Assembly (NCBI GenBank): GCA_902575065.1
Contig: CACGPU010000004.1
Coordinates: 1 to 64,000 of the forward strand
DNA length: 64,000 nt
Direction of reading: 5' to 3'
Source: an uncultured Alphaproteobacteria bacterium
GTDB lineage: Bacteria; Pseudomonadota; Alphaproteobacteria; HIMB59
Position 1 is the stretch's first letter. Each line of letters starts with the position of its first letter. The position numbers and the translations under genes were made by a program. The notes under the pieces are model-generated. The model did no database searches and was not told the DNA's origin. It saw only the letters and a program-made list of their open reading frames with translations. Shown one piece after another: positions 16,263 through 25,612 of the stretch.

Positions 16263-17526
16263 AGACATCAGATTAGCTATAGTGGGTTTAGGTTATGTTG
16301 GTTTACCTCTTGCTTTAGCCTTTGCAAAAAATAGACAGGTTATTGGATTTGATATAAACAAAACGAGAATTGATCAATTAAATAATGGTAAAGATAAAAA
16401 TTTAGAATTTAACAATAAAAAAATAAAATCAGCAAAATTATTAAAATTTACATCCAATTCAAATGATTTAAACTCATCGAACTGTTATATTGTAACTGTC
16501 CCAACTCCAATTAATTCAAAAAAAAAACCTGATTTAAATGCTTTGAAAAATGCCACAAAGTTGGTCAGTAGTATGCTTAGAAAGCAAGACATAGTTATAT
16601 ATGAGTCCACTGTCTATCCAGGATGTGTTGAAGAACAGTGTGTACCACTATTAGAGAAATTTTCTAATTTAAAATATAACAAAGATTTCTATTGTGGCTA
16701 TAGTCCAGAAAGAATTAACCCAGGTGATAAAAGTCATACTATTTCGAATATAAAAAAAATCACCTCTGGCTCTACACCGGGCATTGCAGATATTGTCGAT
16801 GATTTATATAACGAAATAATATCTGTGGGCACACACAAAGCACCAAGTATAAAAGTTGCAGAGGCAGCAAAAGTAATTGAAAATACACAACGGGATTTAA
16901 ATATTGCTTTAATTAATGAATTATCAATTCTTTTTAATAAAATGAGTATCGATACCCAGGATGTATTGGATGCAGCGGAAACTAAATGGAATTTTTTACC
17001 CTTCAAACCCGGTCTAGTTGGAGGACACTGCATTGGGGTTGATCCATATTATCTAACTCATAAAGCAAAAAGTATAGGCTATAATCCAAAAGTGATACTA
17101 GCCGGAAGAAAAACTAATGATCGCATGGGTGCTTATGTTTCATCAACATTTATAAATAAAATGAAGAAAAAAAAAATACCAATAAAAAGATCTAAAATTT
17201 TAATTATGGGACTAACCTTTAAAGAAAACTGCACAGATATTCGAAACTCTGGTATTCAAAGTGTAATTGAAGAATTTAAAAAATTTGACTGTCATTTAGA
17301 TCTTTATGACCCTTGGGCAGAGAAAGATGAAATTTATAAAAATTATAAAATTTATCCAAAATATGAAATTACTAACAATACATATGATGGAATTATTATA
17401 GCTGTAGCCCATAAAATTTTTAAGGACATGGGTATTCAAACAATAAAAAATTTTGGTAAAAAAAAATGTGTAATTTACGACTTAAAATATTTATTTTCTC
17501 AAGATGAAGTGGACATAAGACTCTAA
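16249..17526 (+). CDS. UDP-N-acetylhexosamine 6-dehydrogenase (WbpA/TviB type)
   Basis: 425 residues, overlapping the polymerase gene by 14 bases. The N-terminal NAD domain opens LAIVGLGYVGLPLALAFA. YESTVYPGCVEE and YSPERINPGD are typical of the TviB/WbpA group, not glucose dehydrogenases. The catalytic cysteine lies in VGGHCIGVDPYYL near residue 261, and ILIMGLTFKENCTDIRNS starts the C-terminal domain. Reaction: two-step NAD oxidation of UDP-GlcNAc or UDP-GalNAc to the uronic acid. With the amidotransferase at 11259 it could supply a HexNAc-uronamide. A distinct UDP-glucose dehydrogenase is at 27466. Confidence 0.88.
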   Translation: MKNHKDIRLAIVGLGYVGLPLALAFAKNRQVIGFDINKTRIDQLNNGKDKNLEFNNKKIKSAKLLKFTSNSNDLNSSNCYIVTVPTPINSKKKPDLNALKNATKLVSSMLRKQDIVIYESTVYPGCVEEQCVPLLEKFSNLKYNKDFYCGYSPERINPGDKSHTISNIKKITSGSTPGIADIVDDLYNEIISVGTHKAPSIKVAEAAKVIENTQRDLNIALINELSILFNKMSIDTQDVLDAAETKWNFLPFKPGLVGGHCIGVDPYYLTHKAKSIGYNPKVILAGRKTNDRMGAYVSSTFINKMKKKKIPIKRSKILIMGLTFKENCTDIRNSGIQSVIEEFKKFDCHLDLYDPWAEKDEIYKNYKIYPKYEITNNTYDGIIIAVAHKIFKDMGIQTIKNFGKKKCVIYDLKYLFSQDEVDIRL

Positions 17527-17624
17527 ATGTTTATTTGTATAAATATGGATTTATATAAAGATAATGGAGTATAATTTAATTTTTTTTTAGAGAATTATTA
17601 TCCATAATTAGTAATAATACTATA

Positions 17625-18779
17625 ATGGTAAAGAAGATAACAAAACTTGCTTTTCTTATAAATGATCTGAGTTTTTTTTGCTCTCATCGTTTGCCAATAG
17701 CAGAGGCTGCAAATAGTAAAGAATATCAAGTAGTCATCGGATATGGTGAGTTAGGAGGAGCTGATCCTCAAACTTTAGAGCAAAAAGGATTAAAGGTAAG
17801 TTTTGTTCCTATGCAGCGCGGTAGTATGAGTATATTTAAAAATTTACAATCTTTTTTTTATATATGGAAATTTTTTAAGAGGGAAAAACCTGACATCGTT
17901 CATTTAGTAACTATCAAGCCTTATCTCTATGGAGGAATAATAGCACGTCTAATAGGTGTACCTAGTTTAGTGTCTGCTGTTTCTGGATTAGGAACTTTAT
18001 TTGTCCATAAAAACTTTAAAAGTAAGATTTTAAGATTTTTTATTTATCCAATGTACCGTGCAGCTTTTAATCATTTTAATCAAATTGTTATTTTTCAAAA
18101 TCAAGATGATGCAAAAGTATTATTAGATTGGGGTGTATTAAGTTCAAATAAAATAAGATTACTTAAGGGCTCTGGTGTAGAATTAGAAAATTTTACTTAT
18201 TTGAAAGAAAGTAGTGGAATTCCAGTTGTTTGTTTTGCAGCAAGACTATTAATTGATAAAGGAGTTAAAGAGTATATATATGCTGCAAGAATATTGAGGG
18301 AAAGAGGAATTAAAGCACGATTTTTATTAGCTGGTGATACTGATAATCAAAATCCTACAGCTTTAAATTTTAATGAATTAAATAGAATAAACGACGATGC
18401 TATTGTCGAAATACTTGGTTATCAAAAAGATATACCCGCTTTATTCGCCAATTCTCATATTATTTGTTTACCTTCATATCGAGAGGGCCTACCAAAATCT
18501 TTGTTAGAAGCTGCAGCGGCAGGGAGAGCTGTCATAACAACAGATGTTCCAGGTTGTCGGGATGCTATAATACCTAATAAAACCGGTTTATTAGTTCCTG
18601 TAAGAAATAGTGAGGCTTTAGCAAATGCAATTCAAAATTTAATTCAGAACTCTGCAAAACGAGAAAAAATGGGAAAAGCAGGACGAGAATTAGCTGAAAA
18701 AAATTTTGCAATTGAAAAAATCGTAAATGCTCATTTGAATATTTACACAGAATTAAATAATAGCTGGGGTAGTGCGTGA
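17625..18779 (+). CDS. Family 4 glycosyltransferase
   Basis: 384 residues. GT-B marks are FLINDLSFFCSHRLPIAEAA at the N-terminus, KPDIVHLVTIKPYLYGGIIAR, AVSGLGTLF and the donor site PSYREGLPKSLLEAAAAGRAVITTDVPGCRDA. This matches the PglA/WbnH-like GT4 group that adds a sugar to undecaprenyl-linked acceptors. A 98-base gap precedes it, with a TATAAT box at 17570-17575 but no convincing -35, so a new transcript may begin here. It overlaps rmlA by four bases. Confidence 0.82.
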   Translation: MVKKITKLAFLINDLSFFCSHRLPIAEAANSKEYQVVIGYGELGGADPQTLEQKGLKVSFVPMQRGSMSIFKNLQSFFYIWKFFKREKPDIVHLVTIKPYLYGGIIARLIGVPSLVSAVSGLGTLFVHKNFKSKILRFFIYPMYRAAFNHFNQIVIFQNQDDAKVLLDWGVLSSNKIRLLKGSGVELENFTYLKESSGIPVVCFAARLLIDKGVKEYIYAARILRERGIKARFLLAGDTDNQNPTALNFNELNRINDDAIVEILGYQKDIPALFANSHIICLPSYREGLPKSLLEAAAAGRAVITTDVPGCRDAIIPNKTGLLVPVRNSEALANAIQNLIQNSAKREKMGKAGRELAEKNFAIEKIVNAHLNIYTELNNSWGSA

Positions 18780-19663
18780 AAGGAATAGTCTTAGCAGGTG
18801 GTTACGGTTCACGATTGTATCCAGCAACTAAAGCATTATCTAAACAACTTTTACCTGTGTATGATAAACCTCTAGTATATTTTCCTCTATCAGTTTTAAT
18901 GTTAGCCGGAATTCGCGATATATTACTAATCACTACTCCAGAAGACAAAAATACCTTTCAACGTCTTCTAGGTGATGGATCAAATTTAGGAATTCGATTG
19001 GAATATACTGTCCAACCATCTCCAGATGGATTAGCTCAAGCTTTTATTTTAGGTAAAGATTTTATTGGTGATCAAGATGTTTGCTTAATTTTAGGTGATA
19101 ATATTTATTATGGTAATGATTTGATACGATTATTAAGTTCTGGAGTAAAACATGCTCGAGAAAATAAAAAAGCTACCATTTTTGGTTATTATGTTGAAGA
19201 CCCACAACGATATGGTGTGTTAAAGTTTGACTCCCAAGGTAAAGCTATTGCCATTGAAGAGAAGCCTAAATCATCAAAATCCAACTATGCCGTTACTGGT
19301 ATTTATTTTTACCCAAATAATGTTGTCAAAAAAGCATCCGAAGTAAAACCTTCAAAACGCGGTGAGTTGGAAATAACATCGATTAATAAGATGTACTTAT
19401 CTGAGGGCAACTTAAACATTGAAATTATGGGCCGTGGTTATACTTGGTTTGACACCGGAACACCTGACTCTCTTCTTGAGGCTTCAACATTTATTCAAGC
19501 TATTGAAAAACGTCAAGGTTTGAAAGTAGCATGTTTAGAGGAGATAGCCTATGAAATGGGCTACATTTCCAAATCTGAACTAATTAATTTATCAAAGTTA
19601 ATAAATAATATTCAATTTCGCCAATATTTGACAAAAATTGCAAAATATGGAAGAGAAAAGTAA
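18776..19663 (+). CDS. rmlA: Glucose-1-phosphate thymidylyltransferase
   Basis: 295 residues, GTG start overlapping the previous stop. It has the full RmlA signature: KGIVLAGGYGSRLYPATKALSKQLLPVYDKP at the start (nucleotide loop and lysine), LGDNIYYG for metal and nucleotide binding, AIEEKP, YTWFDTGTPDSLLEAS and a normal length. It makes dTDP-glucose from dTTP and glucose 1-phosphate in the cytoplasm. This is the first gene of a compact rmlA-rmlC-rmlD-rmlB block. Family members are usually feedback-inhibited by dTDP-rhamnose. Confidence 0.96.
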   Translation: MKGIVLAGGYGSRLYPATKALSKQLLPVYDKPLVYFPLSVLMLAGIRDILLITTPEDKNTFQRLLGDGSNLGIRLEYTVQPSPDGLAQAFILGKDFIGDQDVCLILGDNIYYGNDLIRLLSSGVKHARENKKATIFGYYVEDPQRYGVLKFDSQGKAIAIEEKPKSSKSNYAVTGIYFYPNNVVKKASEVKPSKRGELEITSINKMYLSEGNLNIEIMGRGYTWFDTGTPDSLLEASTFIQAIEKRQGLKVACLEEIAYEMGYISKSELINLSKLINNIQFRQYLTKIAKYGREK

Positions 19664-20247
19664 TGGAGTTTATTAAAACTTCTATTCCAGATATTTTATT
19701 GATAAAGCCAAAATTACATAAAGACCATCGTGGTTATTTTTCTGAAACATTTCGACAAGATAAATTAGAAAAAGCGATTGGTTATCAAGTAAATTTTTGT
19801 CAAGACAACAAAACACGATCACAGAAAGGAGTCTTGCGCGGTTTACATTTTCAATTGCCACCATTTGCACAATCTAAATTAGTTAGTGTTATTGAGGGAG
19901 AGGTTCTTGATGTGTCTGTTGACATTCGACAGGACAGCCCAACTTTTGGAGAACATGTTATGGAAAAATTGAGTTCAGAAAATAGGCATCAACTTTTTAT
20001 TCCAAGGGGATTTGCTCATGGTTTTTTGGTTTTAAGTGAGTGGGCAACATTTTCATATAAGGTTGACAATTATTATTCAATTGAATGTGACTCAGGATTA
20101 GCATTTAACGACCCTTATTTAAATATTAATTGGGGCTTACCATTTGATCAATTAATCTTATCTGAAAAAGATTTAAATTTACCGCATCTAAAAATGTTGA
20201 ATAATGAATGTTTAAAATTTAGTTATAAAAAAAATCAATATGAGTAG
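19663..20247 (+). CDS. rmlC: dTDP-4-dehydrorhamnose 3,5-epimerase
   Basis: 194 residues; its ATG shares a base with the rmlA stop. The cupin core has DHRGYFSETFR, GVLRGLHFQLPP with the catalytic histidine, VIEGEVLDVSVDIR and IPRGFAHGFLVLSE. The catalytic tyrosine region FSYKVDNYYS is present. It epimerises C3 and C5 of dTDP-4-keto-6-deoxyglucose. The last eight bases overlap rmlD. Confidence 0.95.
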   Translation: MEFIKTSIPDILLIKPKLHKDHRGYFSETFRQDKLEKAIGYQVNFCQDNKTRSQKGVLRGLHFQLPPFAQSKLVSVIEGEVLDVSVDIRQDSPTFGEHVMEKLSSENRHQLFIPRGFAHGFLVLSEWATFSYKVDNYYSIECDSGLAFNDPYLNINWGLPFDQLILSEKDLNLPHLKMLNNECLKFSYKKNQYE

Positions 20248-21172
20248 AAATATACTGGTTACTGGAAAAAATGGTCAACTTGGCCGCTCTTTAAAAAAAG
20301 CAGTTAATTTATTTTATAATTCTCCTCATCAGTCACCTAATAATTTTGAGATAATTAAAGATTTAAATTTTATTTTTGTCGCGCGCGATGAACTTGATTT
20401 ATCAAATCCACAATCAATAAATTTATTTTTCCAAAACAAAAAATTTAACGGTATTATTAACTGTGCAGCTTATACCTCAGTTGATAATGCAGAAAGTGAT
20501 GTAGAGTCAGTTGAACAAATTAATTATCTTTCGGTTGATCAAATAGCAAAAGTTGCGAAAAATTTAGAAATCCCTTTAATTCATATTTCCACAGACTATG
20601 TTTTTAATGGCCACTCCTTTAAGCCATATTTGGAGAAAGATAAAACTGATCCTTTAAATATTTATGGATTAACTAAATTAAAAGCAGAAAAAGCTATAAT
20701 TGAGTCTGGCTGTCAAGGAGCAATTATACGAACTAGTTGGCTTTATTCTGAATTTGGGAATAATTTTGTAAAGACCATGTTATTTTTAGGTAGAGAACAC
20801 GAAAGTGTAAGAGTAATAATTGACCAGATCGGAAGCCCTACATATGCTTTCAATTTAGCGAAATTGATCATTATGATAATTAATGATTATTTAATTAATA
20901 AAATTTTTAATTCAAACTTTAATATTTACCATTTTTCTGATGATGGCATTTGTTCAAGATATGAATTTGCTAAAGCAATTTTTGAAATAAGTGGCGTAAG
21001 TTGTAAATTGGATCCTGTGAGAAGTAAAGATTACTATACTCTAGCTAAACGTCCAAATTATAGTGCAATGAACAAAGATAAGATAAAAAAACATTTTCCT
21101 AAATTGGTAATGCCTCATTGGCGAGAGTCATTAATTTACTGTTTGTCTGAGTTAAAAAATATAAGGTCTTAA
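20240..21172 (+). CDS. rmlD: dTDP-4-dehydrorhamnose reductase
   Basis: 310 residues. It has the N-terminal Rossmann loop [35 protein letters not shown], the [10 protein letters not shown] active-site tyrosine-lysine pair, and [17 protein letters not shown]. This is an extended SDR of RmlD type. It reduces the 4-keto intermediate to dTDP-L-rhamnose with NAD(P)H. It overlaps rmlC by eight bases and lies five bases before rmlB, consistent with a single operon. Confidence 0.95.
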   Translation: MSRNILVTGKNGQLGRSLKKAVNLFYNSPHQSPNNFEIIKDLNFIFVARDELDLSNPQSINLFFQNKKFNGIINCAAYTSVDNAESDVESVEQINYLSVDQIAKVAKNLEIPLIHISTDYVFNGHSFKPYLEKDKTDPLNIYGLTKLKAEKAIIESGCQGAIIRTSWLYSEFGNNFVKTMLFLGREHESVRVIIDQIGSPTYAFNLAKLIIMIINDYLINKIFNSNFNIYHFSDDGICSRYEFAKAIFEISGVSCKLDPVRSKDYYTLAKRPNYSAMNKDKIKKHFPKLVMPHWRESLIYCLSELKNIRS

Positions 21173-21177
21173 AAATT

Positions 21178-22266
21178 TTGAAATTAAATACTCAAAATCC
21201 AAAACTTAAAGTTCTTGTTACGGGGGGTGCTGGATTTATTGGTAGCGCATTGGTTCGATATTTAATTAACAACACAAATCATTCTGTAGTTAATGTTGAT
21301 AAATTAACTTATGCTGGAAACACACTATCAATATTGAATGTGAGTAAAAATTCACGTTACGCTTTTGAAAAAGTTGATATTTGTAATGCTGGTGAATTAA
21401 ATCAAGTATTTAATAGGCATAAACCTGATATAGTTATGCATTTGGCTGCAGAGTCTCATGTAGATCGTTCGATCAAAGATCCAGATGCTTTTATTAAAAC
21501 AAATTTTACAGGAACATATATTTTATTAGAAGAAGCTAGAAAATATTGGACTGGTATCAAAGCTGCAAAGAAAGAAAATTTTCGTTTTCATCACATCTCT
21601 ACAGATGAGGTTTACGGTGATTTACCTCATCCTGATGATAAATTAGGTGAGCTTCCATTTTTTACTGAAGAATCACCTTATGCTCCAAGTTCTCCTTACA
21701 GTGCCTCAAAAGCATCATCTGACCATTTGGTAAGAGCTTGGTTTAGAACTTATGGCTTACCAATACTAATTACAAATTGTTCAAACAATTACGGTCCCTA
21801 CCATCACCCTGAAAAATTAATACCATTAACTATTTTAAATGCCCTAAAAGGAGAGAGGATACCCATTTATTCAAAGGGTAATCAAATTCGTGATTGGTTA
21901 TTCGTTGAGGATCATGTAAAAGCACTTCTTTTAGTTGCCATTGAAGGCAAAGTTGGCGAAACTTATAACATTGGAGGTTTCAACGAAAAAAGGAATATTG
22001 AAGTTGTTAAAACAATATGTAAAATTTTAGAAGAACTATCACCGGTAAATGAGTCGTTATTAAAAATTTCAAATTATGAAGATTTAATAATATTTGTAAA
22101 CGACCGCCCAGGTCACGATAGGCGATATGCAATAGATGCAAGTAAAATTCAAAAAGAGCTTGGATGGGCACCTACGGAAACATTTGAGTCAGGTATTAGA
22201 AAAACAATTAAATGGTATTTGGAAAATAAACCTTGGTGTGAAAAAATCAAAAATGGACCATATTAG
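21178..22266 (+). CDS. rmlB: dTDP-glucose 4,6-dehydratase
   Basis: 362 residues from a TTG at 21178. It contains [18 protein letters not shown], the [11 protein letters not shown] motif diagnostic of Rml[12 protein letters not shown] with the threonine-aspartate-glutamate triad, [12 protein letters not shown] with the catalytic Tyr-Lys, and [13 protein letters not shown]. It converts dTDP-glucose to the 4-keto-6-deoxy sugar. It is the last gene of the rhamnose block and of the polysaccharide locus. No terminator hairpin is evident in the 69 bases before argF. Confidence 0.95.
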   Translation: MKLNTQNPKLKVLVTGGAGFIGSALVRYLINNTNHSVVNVDKLTYAGNTLSILNVSKNSRYAFEKVDICNAGELNQVFNRHKPDIVMHLAAESHVDRSIKDPDAFIKTNFTGTYILLEEARKYWTGIKAAKKENFRFHHISTDEVYGDLPHPDDKLGELPFFTEESPYAPSSPYSASKASSDHLVRAWFRTYGLPILITNCSNNYGPYHHPEKLIPLTILNALKGERIPIYSKGNQIRDWLFVEDHVKALLLVAIEGKVGETYNIGGFNEKRNIEVVKTICKILEELSPVNESLLKISNYEDLIIFVNDRPGHDRRYAIDASKIQKELGWAPTETFESGIRKTIKWYLENKPWCEKIKNGPY

Positions 22267-22335
22267 TTTGAGTAACAAGTAAATTATGTTTGATGAGTTT
22301 AGTTTCATTAAATATGAAGACCAATTAATTTGATA

Positions 22336-23199
22336 ATGATAAAAAACTTTTTTAATATTTCTGATTTAGATAAAGAAAAAATTTTGACAATTCTTAAAAG
22401 TGAAAAAAAATCAAAAAGTTTACAAAATAAACATATTGGCCTTTTATTTGAAAAATACTCCACTCGTACCAGATTATCTTTTGCAGTTGGAATATCAGAT
22501 CTTGGTGGCAATGTAATAGATATAAGATTGGACGATCTAAACATTAGCCGTAACGAAAGTTTTGAAGACACATTCCGTGCAATGGATTGTTATCTAGATG
22601 GATTAATTTATCGAACAAGTGATCATCAAAAACTTGTTGAAGCTGCAAAGTATTTTAATAAACCTATTATAAATGCTTTAAGCGATATATCTCATCCTTG
22701 CCAAGCTTTAAGTGATTTGTTTACAATCCAAGAGCATTTTAATTCACTTGAAGTTAATATTCTATGGATGGGAGATATGAATAATGTTTGCTATAGCTTA
22801 GTTGAAGCAGCAAATATTATCAACGATATGAATTTAATTATTTGCTCCCCTAAATCCATTATCAATGAGAAAAATTGGCACAAAAATACCAATGTCAATT
22901 TTACTAATGACTTAAGTAATATAGATTTATCTAAAATCAATTGTGTCATGACAGATGTTTTTGTTTCAATGAATGATGAGGAAAGTAATGAAAAAGTATC
23001 TGTGCTTAAATCATACAGTGTTGACTCTGAGCTTATGTCTAAAACCTCTGAGAAATGCATTTTTATGCATTGTCTTCCAGCTAAAATAGGACTTGAGGTA
23101 AGCGAGGAAGTCTTTAGAAGTAATCAATCTATTGTATGGAGACAAGCTTATAACAGAATGGTCTTACAAAAAAAACTTTTACAATTTATAAATTGGTAA
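22336..23199 (+). CDS. argF: Ornithine carbamoyltransferase
   Basis: 287 residues from the ATG at 22336; a TTG two codons earlier is possible. It carries the carbamoyl-phosphate motif STRTRLSF, HPCQALSD, the DVFVSMNDEE loop in place of the usual SMG, and the HCLP motif with the ornithine-site cysteine. It forms citrulline from ornithine and carbamoyl phosphate in arginine synthesis. It is shorter than most (about 300-310). No other arginine gene is adjacent. It follows the rhamnose block by 69 bases. Confidence 0.9.
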   Translation: MIKNFFNISDLDKEKILTILKSEKKSKSLQNKHIGLLFEKYSTRTRLSFAVGISDLGGNVIDIRLDDLNISRNESFEDTFRAMDCYLDGLIYRTSDHQKLVEAAKYFNKPIINALSDISHPCQALSDLFTIQEHFNSLEVNILWMGDMNNVCYSLVEAANIINDMNLIICSPKSIINEKNWHKNTNVNFTNDLSNIDLSKINCVMTDVFVSMNDEESNEKVSVLKSYSVDSELMSKTSEKCIFMHCLPAKIGLEVSEEVFRSNQSIVWRQAYNRMVLQKKLLQFINW

Positions 23200-23243
23200 T
23201 ATTTCTATAATAAATAAATTTTGTTTTATGATATTTTAAAAAC

Positions 23244-23714
23244 ATGAAAAAAATTTTAATTTTATTACTTACACTAATTTTTGCTAGTTGTTCTGCAAAG
23301 GATTCAATGATTGAACCTACAAATCCAAATTTAGAGACCATGACATTTGACGTAGTAGAAAAAAAATTAAAAGTAGAAAAAGCTCTACCAGATAAAGTGA
23401 ATGATCTACTTACATGGTGGTTTAATACTAAAGTTAAGATCAATGGATTTGATGGTAAAGTTATCTTTACTGTATCAGAATATAAAGAGGAGTTTACATT
23501 AATTAATGATGGCAAAAGAGTTGATATAGATATGTCTTTTAATTTGATGCTAACAAAACCTAGACTTTCTCAAACAAAGTTTATTGAGGGAACTGTCTCT
23601 TCCTTTGGTACTTTATCTGGAGATTTCAGCCTCAAAGATTTCGATACTGTTATTCAAAACACGCAAGCTGATTTAATTCTGCGATTAAGTCGAGATCTAA
23701 AGTCCAAAATTTAA
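23244..23714 (+). CDS. Small predicted lipoprotein, function unknown
   Basis: 156 residues. A short signal peptide ends in a lipobox (IFASC, cysteine near residue 17), so lipid anchoring is likely. The mature part is mostly alternating polar and hydrophobic residues with VKINGFDGKVIFTVSEYK and VDIDMSFNLML, which suggests a beta-rich periplasmic domain. I do not recognise the family. Its stop overlaps the convergent trkH stop by four bases. Confidence 0.65.
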   Translation: MKKILILLLTLIFASCSAKDSMIEPTNPNLETMTFDVVEKKLKVEKALPDKVNDLLTWWFNTKVKINGFDGKVIFTVSEYKEEFTLINDGKRVDIDMSFNLMLTKPRLSQTKFIEGTVSSFGTLSGDFSLKDFDTVIQNTQADLILRLSRDLKSKI

Positions 23715-25159
23715 TTTTTCCAAAAAGAGGGTAATATTAAAACAAATATAGTTAACATCTCAAGTCTTCCTAAAAACATTGTGATTATTAAAATAAGTTT
23801 AGAATAATTTGACAGAGAGCTGTAATTACCATCAGGTCCAATAATTTCTCCTAGGCCTGGACCTACATTTGAAATTGATGATGCGGCAGCAGATATACAC
23901 GTTAAAAAATCAAGACCGCTAAATGATAGAAATAGAGCTGACATAGCGAATGTAAGGATATAAACAAAAAAAAATATCACAACAGACTCAAAAGTTGAGT
24001 CGTTTACATTTTTTCCATTAAATTGTGCTGTCATTACAATATGTGGTTGCAACATTTTTTTTAAATGAAGATGAATATATTTAAATAAAATTTGAAAACG
24101 AAAAATTTTTAATCCTCCTGTAGTCGAACCAGCACAACCCCCAATAAACATCAGTAAAAGAAATAATACTGAAGCATAATTTCCCCAATTCTCAAAATTA
24201 TTACTTACATAGCCAGTGCCTGAGATAATAGATATTGTATTAAAACTAATTATAGATAGCTGTTCAAGATAATTACCCTCAACATAAGGTCTGGCAAAGT
24301 AAAATACTAGAGTAATAGCTGAAATAAGGATGTATAAAAAGAGTCTTATCTGATGGTCCCTTAATAGGGAAGAAAAATTAGAAATATTCATTTGAGCTAA
24401 TACTAAAAAAGGAAAACTTCCTAAAATCATAAAAATTATTGAAATATTTAGTATCGCTGTATTTTGAAAGTAAGCAAATGAGTTATTATGAGTTGAAAAT
24501 CCCCCTGTAGAGATAGTTGTAAGGCTATGAGCTATTGCATCAAATAATGTCATACTATTAAGGTAATAAAGGAGGAATAAAATTACTGTTAGTGAAGAGT
24601 AAACAATAATAATCTTAACAACCACAGATGAAATCTTAGGGAGAAACTTATCATATGGATCATCACCCTCTAGATGAAATAATTGCATTCCCCCAATGCG
24701 AAGAAAAGGCAATATTACAAAGGCAATAACAATAATACCAATCCCCCCCAACCATTGTAATAAAGCCCTCCATAAAAGAATACCTTTAGGAAGATCATCA
24801 AGATTATTTAGAACAGTAGCTCCTGTAGTAGTAATACCACTCATTGACTCAAAAAAAGCATCCACAACTGATAGTTCTGTCTCTGTGTAAATAAATGGAA
24901 CAGCACATAAAATACTCAACAATATCCAAGATAATACTGTTATTAAAAATGCTTGTTTTATAGTAATTTTTAACTCAACATTTTTGTTAGTAATCAAAAG
25001 AGAACCACCAACAATAAGATATAAAAGAATAGGGACAAAATAAGATTGCCAAGATCCTGTTCGGTAAATTAATTCTGTAACCATCGGGATTATTAAAAGA
25101 AAACCTACTGCACAAACAACGGTGCCCCCAACCAAGGCTATAGGTCTAAAGTTCAACAT
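23711..25159 (-). CDS. trkH: Trk/Ktr potassium uptake channel subunit TrkH
   Basis: 482 residues with repeated membrane-pore-membrane units. Selectivity-filter-like segments are visible: SGITTTGATVL, STGGFSTHN, GTGYVSNN and SNVGPGLGE. The GGCAGSTTGGLKIFR segment is the conserved TrkH intramembrane loop. It moves potassium across the inner membrane with the NAD-binding partner TrkA, which is not in this window. It is transcribed away from fhs together with apaG, with 11 bases between apaG and trkH. Confidence 0.92.
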   Translation of the reverse strand: MLNFRPIALVGGTVVCAVGFLLIIPMVTELIYRTGSWQSYFVPILLYLIVGGSLLITNKNVELKITIKQAFLITVLSWILLSILCAVPFIYTETELSVVDAFFESMSGITTTGATVLNNLDDLPKGILLWRALLQWLGGIGIIVIAFVILPFLRIGGMQLFHLEGDDPYDKFLPKISSVVVKIIIVYSSLTVILFLLYYLNSMTLFDAIAHSLTTISTGGFSTHNNSFAYFQNTAILNISIIFMILGSFPFLVLAQMNISNFSSLLRDHQIRLFLYILISAITLVFYFARPYVEGNYLEQLSIISFNTISIISGTGYVSNNFENWGNYASVLFLLLMFIGGCAGSTTGGLKIFRFQILFKYIHLHLKKMLQPHIVMTAQFNGKNVNDSTFESVVIFFFVYILTFAMSALFLSFSGLDFLTCISAAASSISNVGPGLGEIIGPDGNYSSLSNYSKLILIITMFLGRLEMLTIFVLILPSFWKN

Positions 25160-25170
25160 TTAAAATATAC

Positions 25171-25572
25171 TTAGTGAGGATTTTTTTTGCCATAAGGGCT
25201 ATCCAGTGAAAAAGCAGGAATATCAATTTTTATTTGCTCACCATTATTTTGAGTCATGATGTAAAATCCCTGCATGAAGCCATTGTTAGTTTTTAGAGGA
25301 GTTCCACTTGTATATTCAAAACTTTCACCTGGTTGCAGTATTGGAAATTCTCCTACTACTCCTTCACCTTGAATATTCATAATTTTTCCATTTGCATCAA
25401 TAATGACCCAATTTCTATGATTAAGCTTCATTGTTTTTGAGGAAGAGTTTTTGATAATTACTTGATAAGCCCAAACATAGTGACCTTCTTTAGGAGAGGA
25501 TTGATCATCTAGAAAATAAGGTGTCACAGTTACTGTGATCCCATTTGTAGTTTTTGAATACATTTTATTCAA
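25171..25572 (-). CDS. apaG: ApaG domain protein
   Basis: 133 residues, the normal size. Family marks are VTVTPYFLDDQSSP, GHYVWAYQVIIKNSS, GEGVVGEFPILQPGESFEYTSGTPL and GFMQGFYIM. ApaG has a fibronectin-III-like beta fold; it is linked to cobalt and magnesium resistance in enterobacteria, but its biochemical role is unsettled. It lies between fhs (40-base gap) and trkH (11-base gap) on the same strand and is probably co-transcribed with both. Confidence 0.92.
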   Translation of the reverse strand: MNKMYSKTTNGITVTVTPYFLDDQSSPKEGHYVWAYQVIIKNSSSKTMKLNHRNWVIIDANGKIMNIQGEGVVGEFPILQPGESFEYTSGTPLKTNNGFMQGFYIMTQNNGEQIKIDIPAFSLDSPYGKKNPH

Positions 25573-25612
25573 TATACCTCATTTAAAAGATATATTGAAA
25601 TAAATAGATTTT

